Source of the DNA: Sipunculus nudus
Lineage: Eukaryota; Annelida; Sipuncula; Golfingiida; Sipunculidae
Direction of reading: 5' to 3'
Length of the DNA: 64,000 nt
NCBI GenBank assembly: GCA_026874595.1
Contig: CM049308.1
Location: 20,625,867-20,689,866, forward strand
A program made the position numbers and the translations under genes. This document shows positions 1 to 11,400 of the stretch, piece by piece. Below the pieces are notes generated by a model that worked only from the letters and a program-made list of their open reading frames with translations, searched no databases and was not told where the DNA came from. The first letter of the stretch is position 1; each line of letters opens with the position of its first letter.

Positions 1-883
1 AAAGTTATTCTTTTTCTTATCAAATTTTGCATGACCGTTCTAGTAGTTCGCAGATTCCTCTCTGACGAGAGTCAAAAGCTTCATAAGCTTCCTCTCTTAT
101 ATCCCCTTCGACCCCGTTGTATGCTCCTTACATATCTAGGATAATTTCGTTGAGCTGTGAAAGACAGACATTTCATAACATGTAGTTATCATTATCGTCA
201 TCTTTCCTGTTTAGCTTTGCCTTAATGATATATGTAAATTTTCTCAGGACTAACGTGTCGTTTATATTCCTTTTATATAACATTGTATGCAGGATATTTC
301 TGTCCACTTGAATAGTAATTGGCTCGTTCAAACTGTTCCTTTAAATATATTCGGAAATTTAGCTGTACTCTCCTATCTCTCAAGGATGTCGGATATTTCA
401 ATAAAAGATGAGCCATTTGAAAGCAATTATAATATTTAGGTGAATATTTATGAGAAGGTTGCCTGCATGCAGTTTCCTATCGTTTTTACTATTTCGCACT
501 CGCCATCAACGTGGCAGCACCTATTCCATATCTCTCTTCACATTATAATTTGCTTTCACTGAATTTGCTCGGAATACATGTTTTTAACATTTGACAAATA
601 TATTATAGAGTACCAAGTGTGCAAAGATGACTGGAATTGGTCAAGTAAATGAAAGGCCCAGAAAGGAAGGACTCCTCACTTATGGCTGGGGGATTTAGTT
701 TATTTGTCTGGCTTGTACAAATTTTTCGTTTTCTGTCAACAGCAAAAACTTACTTATATCTTTGGTAAATACTACACCAGTTAACTATAATAATTGGCAT
801 ATTGCTTTATATAACTTTTGTTTCACTAAACACTCCTCACGCAGTTGTAAAACGCAGCACTCTTCTTTCACTGTACTAAATAG
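1..883. other. Non-coding AT-rich sequence, nothing identified
   Basis: No ORF with protein-like composition, no splice-bounded exon and no obvious repeat on either strand. Confidence 0.5.
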
Positions 884-1063
884 TTTTGCTGGGTTTCTTC
901 GCCAGGCGGCTGGCACAGAGCCAAGTGTGTAATCAAACCAAAGAGAGCTGATTATCATGGTTTTAAAACGTGGAGTTTGATGCATAACTCATTACCCCAT
1001 TCCGATTTGTCAGGCTAACTTCTTGGCCCTGTGCCAGCGGCCTAGTTGTGAAACCCAGTAAAG
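884..1063. repeat. Foldback: imperfect 42-bp inverted repeat with ~96-bp spacer
   Basis: The left arm (884-925, core GGCGGCTGGCACAGAGCCAAG) is the reverse complement of the right arm (1022-1063, core CTTGGCCCTGTGCCAGCGGCC) at 33 of 42 positions by hand alignment. Arms are GC-rich in an AT-rich background. It could be a small foldback/MITE or a transcribed hairpin. No target duplication is clear. Confidence 0.55.
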
Positions 1064-1256
1064 CCATGTTAAGCAAGCAGTGCATGCATGGTTTAGCGTC
1101 AGGAAATTATAGCGTATAACCACTGTGTTGGGAGTGAAGTTTTGATGATGTATACTCATAATGTATACTCTTCGAGTCCGTGCATTCTACACAAGTGATT
1201 TTTTTTATTTGTTTCGAGATATGTTTGTGTTGTGCTCGTGTTATTTTTCATAATAA

Positions 1257-1259
<3 letters not shown>

Positions 1260-1315
<56 letters not shown>
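1260..1315. repeat. (TA)n microsatellite
   Basis: About 55 bp of uninterrupted TA, directly after an AATAAACTT. Confidence 0.98.
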
Positions 1316-1319
<4 letters not shown>

Positions 1320-1972
1320 TGATTGTTTCTCACTTTTCTTAGTCCATATATACGGCACCAGTTACGCAACATTTAATATGATTCCACTCTTGAACATTTG
1401 AATAACATTATGATAAGCCCACATTTTATCTTACTTAAACTGGTTGGTGATCTGTATGATTCTATAAACAAATCTAGCCAACAACTCATAAGAAAAACAT
1501 ATATTTAGTAACTGATTATTATGTCCTCAGAACTGATAGTGTACGCACATCAGAGGCGTGTGCAGGATTTAGAGCAGGGAGTTTATTACCCTTTATGATG
1601 GGACTAATTCCAACAATCTAGGAGGGAGGGGTTAGCCTTTTGGAAACACTGCATAAAGTTTGTGGGGTAAATATCTTAACCCACCTTGTTGATGCAGTAC
1701 TGCAAATGTATTTTAGTGATTCTGAAAGTAATCAAGTAAATGTCGACGGGGATGGGATCTGTCCCTGCATAGAGACTGAACAGCTGAGTGCTATTTAGCA
1801 ACCAGTATAGAATAGCGCCACATTCGCTTGTCAATGTCTTTAATATTATGGGCTTAAAGGGGTCAATTAATAATATGGAAGACTCAGTAAATACGAACTT
1901 AAACATGTTTATTAGTAATATTATTATCATTCGAATTTTCTTTTCAATTTTTAAGCAATATATTAACCTAGA

Positions 1973-1975
<3 letters not shown>

Positions 1976-2025
<50 letters not shown>
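1976..2025. repeat. (AT)n microsatellite
   Basis: About 50 bp of uninterrupted AT, ending at GGGGCC. Confidence 0.98.
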
Positions 2026-2028
<3 letters not shown>

Positions 2029-2402
2029 GCCTACGCAATCTTATTCTAATAAGAAATTTCATCTCTTTGGAAGTTGCGACATACACAATGACTTAAAATG
2101 ATGTAAAATCGTAGAATTATAAATCTCTTTGGCTCCGAGGTAGATTTATATTGCTTGTAATGACAGTATCTGATGATAAAGTTGAACGTTTTCTCGATTT
2201 TAATAAGCACTAAAAATTTATATAAGGAAACTTAGTTACAATGGTTATCTATATGTCCACTTGAGAGCGCATCAAGTTAATTTTGCGACAATGTAACCCG
2301 GCACAAGGAAACTTTGACCTCTTGATGTTTCGTGTATCACGCCAGTTCTGTGTGTGCAGAACACTGTAATTGTTGACATTATATTGACTAAGGGATATTA
2401 TA

Positions 2403-2455
2403 CAGAGGCGGATCCACAATTTCTCGAAAGGGGGGGGGGGGGCTAATCTACTGGG

Positions 2456-2512
<57 letters not shown>

Positions 2513-2773
2513 ACGTTTTATATTTTTCAGTCCATGAATTCAGTAGTTACCTAAATGAATAAATCTAAAGCCATGTTCATTTAAGTTAATTACAGGTACA
2601 TGGGAGAGAGTATGGGAGGGGTGTTCCCCTCCCATATATATTGAGAACATTTTTAAATATGCAAAGTAAAGAAGGAATTTTCTCGGTGTTATGACCCAGC
2701 AGAGTGTAATAACGGAAAGACTGCCTACAATGGGGGAGGGGGAGGGGGGGGGGGGCTTCTGGATCCGCCACTG
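2403..2773. mobile_element. MITE-like element with GCGGATCC terminal inverted repeats and poly-G
   Basis: The left end is CAGAGGCGGATCCA. The right end, GGATCCGCCACTG, is the inverse of CAGTGGCGGATCC. Both ends adjoin poly-G (2430-2442 and 2732-2755), and a (TA)n tract lies inside. TTATA borders both ends, a possible short target duplication. CAGNG-type termini recall hAT superfamily elements, but the 8-bp duplication expected of hAT is not clean, so class is uncertain. No transposase; non-autonomous. Confidence 0.6.
2459..2513. repeat. (AT)n microsatellite with one interruption
   Basis: AT repeat broken by a TTTA at about 2498, inside the GGATCC-ended element. Confidence 0.97.
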
Positions 2774-3297
2774 TTATACTCACAATTTCGTGATTATGTC
2801 ACTCACATCTTTACGTACACTTCAACTGGCCCATCAAGCAGACTGGAACAATGCAGTAAATAGCACAGATATGCTACAGGCGGCGTAATAAATAAATGAA
2901 TAATATACAATCTTACAATCTCATATTCATGTATGCTTCGGGTTGGACGGCTGATATACGAGAACTCGCCAAGACTCTCATTCATAGGCCTATCTAATGG
3001 GTATACGTTTGTAAGACGGAGACCTTGTCTCTGTGTGTGCTGTATTTAGCGTTAATGTTAATTCAATATTTACAAGTATGCCCTTTAACGGCAAATGTTA
3101 ATGTACTGCGCATACTATGGGCACAGAAACGACGTCTCTTTTAGGAGCATATATATAACTGTCCTTTGGTTTCCCAGGCACGCAATCAGTGTATTATGTT
3201 GTTTACCAGGATTAACACATTTATAGGTGACCCGATTCGCTTAGCCAACGTTTAAACGGTGCGATGACGTGTCGTTTGAAATTAGAGGATCTCGTTA
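2774..3297. other. Non-coding spacer, nothing identified
   Basis: AT-rich, between two GGATCC-ended elements. No exon or repeat recognised. Confidence 0.45.
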
Positions 3298-3426
3298 CAG
3301 GCGCGGATCCAGAGGGGGGTCTAAACCCCCACCCCCCCCCCCCCTCCTACTCTTAACCAACGACCTTTTTTAAGACCATTTTTCTGCATGACACCCCTTT
3401 CCTGCAAAAAACCCTGGATCCGCAGC
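3298..3426. mobile_element. Second GGATCC-ended poly-C/G element (short copy)
   Basis: The left end CAGGCGCGGATCCAG and right end CTGGATCCGCAG are inverted copies of each other apart from small changes. The interior has AGGGGGG and a C-run at 3332-3344. Flanks TCTCGTTA and CTTCGTTG could be a degraded 8-bp target duplication. Same family as the element at 2403. Confidence 0.55.
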
Positions 3427-3575
3427 TTCGTTGTCATAAGAAGTTTTGGAAATTAGTGCGAGGTATTTTACATAATATTGTTCGCCTAGGTTATTAAAGC
3501 GTAAGGTTTTAATAATGTATTCATGTGTTGTATGTTATGAAAGTTCATGAACACCCCTTGGTCATGGCAACATTT

Positions 3576-3791
3576 GCAGATGCGGATCCGGGGGGGGGGG
3601 GGGTCCAGGGGGTTCCCTTTTCAGCCGCCGCAACCATTTTTAAAGGTTTCAGACCAAGTCCCCCCCCCCCCCCCCCCCGCCTTCCCCGCCACACCTTTTC
3701 CGGAACTGGCGACTCTTAGGCTATGTCATTAGTCCTCCTGGGTTAGACTCCCCCCCCCCCCTTTTACCCCCTAAATACTGGATCCACCCCG
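3576..3791. mobile_element. Third GGATCC-ended poly-G/C element (degraded)
   Basis: Left end GCAGATGCGGATCCG followed by a G-run (3590-3603), internal C-runs at 3660-3678 and 3750-3761, right end CTGGATCCACCCC. The right terminus has lost the GCCACTG bases of the 2403 copy. Proline-rich ORFs read through the C-runs are artefacts. Confidence 0.5.
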
Positions 3792-4869
3792 GTTTAAGAC
3801 TTTCCTTTGAATTATCCAGACAACCTGATGTCGTTATGATTACTAATGCCCGAGGTGCCTTATTTGATGATTGTCTGTTAAAGCGGAACCCTTTAGGGGT
3901 ACGGGTGATGATTGGCCATAAACTTACCCTGGTTCCTAGCGCTTATGCATGGATTCTAACTCCATATCCTTAAGGAAACAACGTTCAACTGTCATCTGGT
4001 GTTGCCCTGGTCTATATATTCATTTACTGATAGTTATATCACAGGAAACGTGGAACTCGCTTGATAAAACACATGCGGCCAGGTGGGTAGCGTCAGAGAC
4101 ATAACGACACTCTAGGGTACCTTACTTTCAGGCTATTCTCATGGTGTACCACATCCAAGGCATAATGGATTGCCAACACTGCCGTTATATAGTTACAGGT
4201 CGGAAGGACGGGTTTACTCAGGCGCTGGAATTTAGGTACATATTAAATATTCGATCGTAAATGGTTAAGTTATATCGATGACGGCCATGGGTCGACATTA
4301 ATTCATTTATGGATCCTATGGAAACTAACGATATTTTCAAGTTGTATGACTATGTTAACTGAAGGTCTATACGACCCCGGAGGGGGGGGGGGGGGGGTTT
4401 AAATCATGACATACACAGACAATGCGCGCTGCCACAGATAAGGTCAAACCTTTTCTCGTGTGTCTGCGTGTATGTATGCGTGAAGACCACATTCCAAATA
4501 TATTATCCCTAATATGCCACAAACACGTGTATTGGTTTCTGGTGCAGTTTGAAAAGACACTTAACAGACCTATACAAAAATGAACATGCGTTGATTTCAA
4601 GATAACACGCCGGTTACCTAAAGATGAGCATACAATCAGTCTTTTCTAGTCATTTATGGCTAGTGCATGATCGCTCATCCATACAACGTACAAAACTAAA
4701 TGAACATCTACACAGAAGTCCGCGATAAAAAGTGTCATTATGAGATAGCAGTGCTACATGTAACACTATACATAACGAATAAAGAGCCCTTTCATCCTGA
4801 GATGGTAATATCCTGAGCAAAAGCGGTCACACTTCAATGAATATCTTAGAGAACTTAAGCGAACTGTGT
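3792..4869. other. Non-coding region upstream of the claudin-like gene
   Basis: Nothing recognised except a 16-bp G-run at 4382-4397. Any upstream promoter elements cannot be resolved by eye. Confidence 0.45.
4382..4397. repeat. Poly-G tract
   Basis: Sixteen consecutive G residues. No GGATCC terminus is visible nearby. Confidence 0.97.
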
Positions 4870-4880
4870 GCTTTAAATAG
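4870..4880 (+). promoter_or_regulatory. Possible TATA-like box of the claudin-like gene
   Basis: The motif CTTTAAATAGAGG lies about 100 bp before the start codon. A transcription start about 30 bp downstream would leave a 5' UTR near 70 nt. Position and base content are the only evidence. An upstream non-coding exon is equally possible. Confidence 0.25.
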
Positions 4881-4969
4881 AGGACTTCACACGATATAGT
4901 ACATATAGAGCCCTTCTAGTATGGACTAAACTCGCAGCCTCTTGGTTTAAGGATCACAATATATTCAAG

Positions 4970-5138
4970 ATGGCGAAGATTACAACCGTTGGCATTGCAA
5001 TATTGGTCATTCTGCTGCTGTCCATGGCCTTCATACTGACGTCACTGACCACCGAGTTCTGGACAACCGGAAATTTACGTATTGGCTTGTGGAAAACCTG
5101 CAATGGCGACAGCAGCTTGTGTGAATCCAACACTGAAG
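4970..5138 (+). CDS. Exon 1 of the claudin-like gene (coding part)
   Basis: It encodes residues 1-56 plus one base of codon 57: transmembrane segment 1 and most of extracellular loop 1 with the GLW-x2-C motif. The donor GAAG|GTAAAT at 5139 matches the consensus. Reading on into the intron meets a stop at about 5177, which supports splicing here. Confidence 0.88.
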
Positions 5139-6351
5139 GTAAATCGATGTCTAAATTTACCTGCGCAACTCGTAAATAGCAAAACATGGAAATAACATGC
5201 AGGTATCAAAATATACCACCCACTGATCAGTGATATTAAACAACCATATGATTTAGATTTAAAAAATACAAAATCACTGGATGGCGTTTAAAAGCAAGTA
5301 AGGTATAATTGTATCCGAATATGTGTTCGCGCTATAGATACTTCATAACGGTAAATAACTTGACGAAATATGAAATGATCAAGAAATACATTGATTTTGA
5401 GAAATATCAAATGTTAACGTGTTATCCTAATTAAAATTTAACAATATATACAGTGATGTGATGAATCTGAAGATTAATTGTAAAAAAATACCTACGGATT
5501 TTGATTTCATGGAATTCCTGCAAGATGAAGGAATTTATTTATTTTTTTGTCGAAATTATAATAACTGTTTTCCAAAAGACAAGTATAGACAGACATACTT
5601 TAGCCCTTGTATGTGAAGCAGTTTGTATCTGAAGTCTATGAAGGACGTTTAAGTGGCAGCACCAGTAATAATAAAAATCTCCCTGAAATGCCCAGAAAGG
5701 AAACACAGAAAGTGATATTTTTAAATTTATCATCGCTCATAAGTAATTTAGAATAAGTGAGACCTGTGTATAGTTTTGTTTTCTTTCTACTTATATCAAA
5801 CATTCTGCCAAAAAAAACATGTCGTCATAACCCAGCGAACTGGAACTATTGTCAATTTTCCCTGTATTTTTTTTTAACTCCAAACTCTCGTCACAGCTGT
5901 GGTTTATCCACTAATAAATACTATTATATTCTGTCGTGAAAAATTTTCCTTAACAGGACATTGTTAAAAATAGCGCCTGTGTAAAGCGATTCCCTTGTCA
6001 TGGTATTGAAGCCATTGCAGTACAGTTTCCGGCAGGACTATAGTTTCTGGCTTGAACTAAGGTCCAGAGTAATGCGCCGCGGGTTACAGATGTTGTATCT
6101 TTTTTTCTATCTCTTTTATAGTCCAAAACTGGAGGGTATGGATGAAAGCAGTGACAGGGATGACTACAGCAGCAGCAGCTGTATTGCTTGTCGCTCTTAT
6201 CTTCATCTCCTACTACAACTGTTTTGATTCAGGTCACACGAAGTGTGTCATCTTGACCTGTGGAGGTTTATGTCTTATCTCTGGTAGGTTAAACACAGCA
6301 ACTCCCCTCACACCCACTCCCACATATGCTCTCTCTCTCTATCTATATATA

Positions 6352-6398
<47 letters not shown>

Positions 6399-8435
6399 TA
6401 AAAGTATATAAATATACATTGCTCCCACGAAACACTACTGTAGTACCAATAGATGAAGTCAAACTAACTGAACATTAATTAATTATAAAATGCTCCCACA
6501 TGGTAGAGCACTATCACCTTGATGTATTGAATTCATGTTATGTGATCAATGCAAATTATATATATATATATATATATAAAGTGGAACCCGACAATTACGA
6601 CCACCTTGGGGACTGACCAAAGTGGTAGTAATTTGAGGGTGGTCGTATTTGTGAAACTGGAAGTTACCTAGATCGTATATTCGGGGACAAAAAAGGTGGT
6701 CGTAATTGCGGGGTGGTCGCAATTCGGGGTTCCACTGTAAATGTATCTTGCCTAAACCAATTACATTCATATGTCCATTTTGAGCATTAAACCATTAAGC
6801 TTATCATTTGTTGCCATTAACTTAAATACATAAAGAAAATGCCGTTCAGAGGATATTTTTTTTATAACATTTGATTATTTGTATTTTGTGTATAGTGTAT
6901 AGAAATGTCTATGATGCAGGGTCACTTTTAGAGAGGAAGACAATCGCTTTTATGATTTTGCCTTGTTGAGTGCAATTTGGAAATATGTAAATCAATTCCT
7001 ATTTATGTGCATACTCCATATGTTCATCTAGTTTGTTAATTAGCATTGTTTTGGTGTTGATCTTGTTTTTGTTTGTTCTTCAATATGTCCGTAAACGACT
7101 TTCAATTTGGATTTACTTTTTACGGGTTCACATGAAATATAAATATCACAGCACACACACGCACACATATGATGGGTGATATATCTGTGTTAGAGTTTCA
7201 TTCAGTAATTACAGACAAATCAGAAATCATTATGATTTTTTGTCATTAATATTATCTTATTTATGTTCTTACTATAATCATAACTATAATTAATATATAT
7301 GGCTAACCAGCATGGTTGAATTAAAATTATCCAATTTGGACATAAACACACCAGTTCTCGCATTTTGAGTACTATACAAACAAGTACAAACAGTTAACAT
7401 ACACTCTTCTTTATTGCAGTAATATCATGAAATAATATACAATAATAAAGCTAATCACCATATTTTAACATATTATATATTAGAAAAGTGTTTGAAATGG
7501 ACTGAACGGAGAGTAGAAAGAAGCTCCGTATCAGTGAGTGACGTACAAAATTTAATTGTGTATGCACCCCGATTAATATGTGTTCTCCACTGAACCTGAA
7601 AGTATGTGAATGAAATTCAATATATTACAGATTCAGTTCAATAGAATTTCTTGTTTACGTACACTAGTAATCACTGAATTGAGGGGCTTCTGTGTAAATT
7701 ACAACCAAGAGTTCTACATAACCTCTGTCTTGCCCTGTTCCTGTGTTAGATTCATCCATAGTTATATTGACCGAAAACGAGTGAAGCATTTAAATGCGGA
7801 CACCCCACTCGCTCTTTACTTATAAAAACCGTATGATATACGGGCCAGTCTTAGTATTGAACTTATATGTTGATTTATTTGCAAAGAAGAACATCTTCTA
7901 CGGTTATGTATACAAATCCTGAAATAAGCCACAAAGGAAACGCACCTCGAGATGTGTACATATACAGCCCTTTTAGACTACATATTCACTGGAGTTCACG
8001 CTTGGGAAGGCCAGAAAATTTCTAAGGCGAAACACCTTAAAATATTTGTTTTAGGTAGTCGCCAGTTTAGAATGTTCATCAAGTTCCAGTTCCAGGTATC
8101 TTTTTCTAACTTCGAATGTTACAAAGAAATATCCTGGGAAACAGTCTTAACTTTATGTTTTCAGTACCGCACTCTTTAACCTATTTGGATTTTTCGAGAA
8201 TTCTAAGATGCACTGTATATCCGTCAACATTAACACTTAATTAACCTGCAAAAGTTGGGAAGTATCTTTGTCTATCACCTGCTAGTCTTCTATATAACAA
8301 GAAAATTGAAAGCACGCGTCAAAATCTGACAGAAAACACATTCCGGTATCACTTTGAATATCTGAGCGTTAGAACAAAGAACAAGACCAAAGTGACTATA
8401 CGTTAACTAAACTCTAGTTTATCAAAGTATCAGCG

Positions 8436-8495
<60 letters not shown>

Positions 8496-11400
8496 TTCTC
8501 TACACTAAAACAACCAGAATAGATAACGAGATACTGTTTATCTATTCTGTCATAACTGATCTTAATATGGACCATTTAAAGCAATATGCACATTTTTCTA
8601 TTCTCATTTTAAGCTTGCATAATTTTACATATTTGTCCTCAAAACAACACAGAAAAAAAGCATTTGCTCTCTCATCAGCTCCGATTGTTTCCCCTTGGGT
8701 CTTTAGGAAACAATCTATATTTTAGGTATGGCCTAAATATGCTGAACAGAGAAGCAAGATTCCACTCTGAAATGAAAAACGTCCATCCAAATTGTCAACC
8801 AACCGTGTATAATGAACTGATGTTTACGCACCAGACCTTATGGTACATTTGGCTCTCTTTGATGACAACCATTGTCACGTGACTTTACGCTTGAGGAAGG
8901 CAGAAAGTACTTGAATATAATAGTATGCTATATCAATAGTAATCAACACCATAAACATTAACGTGGGAACCATTGATCCAAATAAACTCAAATAAATTCC
9001 ACTTATACCACACCTGATTTTATTCAGTCGAAAAACGACTTAACGCCTTAAAATGCTTCATTCAAGAGTAATATCAATTATTTAGCCATGAATATAAACG
9101 TGATTCTAAACTACTCTAGAACGAAGTTCACGGTCTTTGGTAGGCTAATTGTATTCTCCAAAACGAAGTTTTGCGGATACTATGTTTTTGACCGGGTTCC
9201 GCCGTCGCCGCCGCCGCCGCGTTCGTTTCCGGAGATCTCCTCTGGGACTACTGGACGGATTTTTCCGAAACTTACACCAATAAACGGGTCACAGGTAAAC
9301 TGGTGCCTAACCAATTTGCGTTGACCTCTGACCTTTCCTCTCTGCCCAGCGTCCATTTGTGCGTCTGTTTCCATACATAAACCCACATATCTCGGGAACC
9401 GTTTGACCGACCAGGAAAAAAAAAATGTACAAATGTAGCCCTTGGATAGCTTTATAACATACATAAAAAATGGTGGCGTCATCTGCAACAATGTTTGCAC
9501 AGTGTCCGTCTGTTTGTCTGCCGTGGGCTAAAATCACTCATATCTCTGTAGTGGTTTGCCTTATCTGTCTAAAATTTTGCAGGTTTATACATCCTGGACA
9601 GCTTTCTTGATTTTCTGACAGGTGGCGCCACCTACGTTCTAGTTTACGCTGCAGACATCCAAGCTCATAAATCGGGAACTGTTTGACCGATTTGGCCAAA
9701 AATTTGCATGTGTATAGATCTCACATAGTTCTTTATCATACACAAAAATTGAGGGGCCACCTGCAACAATGTTTGCACAGTGTCCGTCTGTTTGTCTGCC
9801 GTGGGCTAAAATCACTCATATCTCTGTAGTGGTTTGCCTTATCTGTCTAAAATTTTGCAGGTTTATACATCCTGGACAGCTTTCTTGATTTTCTGACAGG
9901 TGGCGCCACCTACGTTCTAGTTTACGCTGCAGACATCCAAGCTCATATCTCGGGAACTGTTTGACCGATTTGGCCAAAAATTTGCATGTGTATAGATCTC
10001 ACATAGTTCTTTATCCAAGCTAATATGCAACACACCTCACTCTATTTCCCCTTGCAACTCAATCATGTCTCACTTCACCCGTTCCACTCTGATTTTGGCG
10101 TATACACGTAGTCGCTTGTCAACTACCCGTATTTTAGTTACTATCTATGAAACTTTCATGTTCAGGCAACAAGAACCGGATGATCAACAGCGATAACAAA
10201 GTCTTGCTATGAAAGGTTGCAGGTATGCATAACTAAAGATAACCCCACCATATCGAGAAGAGATCGAAACTGGCAGTGAGACAGGCGAGATCGTAGGAGA
10301 CAAAATGTGCCTGTTGCCATGTTGTTGCCCTGGATTTTGCTGGCTCTATACTGGGCTAAGCCTTGAGTGAATTCTGCATCGGAAATCAGCCATGAATCCT
10401 CTATGCAAAATACAATGAAAACATACATAAAAATAAGAAAATATACCTCTTAGTCGGAATTAAAAAATTTATTAAATATGCTCTAGGCCTGCTTAATAAT
10501 GAAGCACGCATACCTACAATTTGAACTTGACACTGCGTTACACAAACTCATGTTATCTATCAAGCAATTCTCCTATATGGTATACTCCCGTGTTGCCATT
10601 ATAAACCATTATTAAACTTGAAAAAAATATATCATCGAGGAACCCCGAAAGGGGCACTTGTTTGTGAGTGAAACACGGCTGTTGAGCACGGCCTTCCCAT
10701 TAAGCCTGCAGGGCGCTCACCCTGGATAAGGGCCGACAGTGATAAAAAAGGGTACCAAGATACGGAAAGGGGATGGGGGGGGGGGGGGGGATGGGGGCAG
10801 AAGTCAAGCGGAAAAAATGGCCTGGAACCCATGAAAAGATTACGGTCACTGGGGGGGGGGGGGGTCCGTGGTCCAGACCACCTGGATTCATCTCCTGGAA
10901 CCGCTTCTGCAGTATGGACAGATCTTTCATGCGTGATATTTTGACAGCTTTCGTAGAAAAAAAGTCCCAGTTCTTTAAATGGTGTATATAATGAACACAA
11001 AATATAGTTCATTTTCCATATTTTCAAGAATTCTTTTATGGAAGTTGTGCCATATCGCCCAAATGGCATCATTGCCAAGGACCTGGCCCTCATTTGCAAA
11101 GAAGGATCCATGAGAAATGGTAGCGGCGAATCCGTATTACAAAAAATTGTATCGCCTTATGGCTAATGACCTTGTATACTATATATTGTGTTTATGTTTT
11201 GCTCCCTAGTGTTTTAAATTCGCGATATTCGCAAAAGGTGAAATTAAGACCTTCGTGTATAAGAGGTCCCATCGTAGAAGGCAAAGTTGGAAAGAAAAAG
11301 TTGACATTATGAATAAAACTAGACCGTGTATGTTTAAAGACTGATATTTTGAATGATTAAAGATTTTACCACAAAATGCAACATAATTTTTTTTCACATT

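Noticed and set aside
1180-2096. Open frames with YIYIYI repeats
   Set aside because: Translation of (TA)n microsatellites.
3525-3732. Proline/glycine-rich open frames
   Set aside because: Translation of G/C homopolymers in a MITE-like element.
10632-11111. 159-codon minus-strand open frame
   Set aside because: It is kept open by translation of poly-G runs as polyproline. Composition differs across the runs, there are no splice sites or family motifs, and it lies inside the intron of the claudin-like gene.
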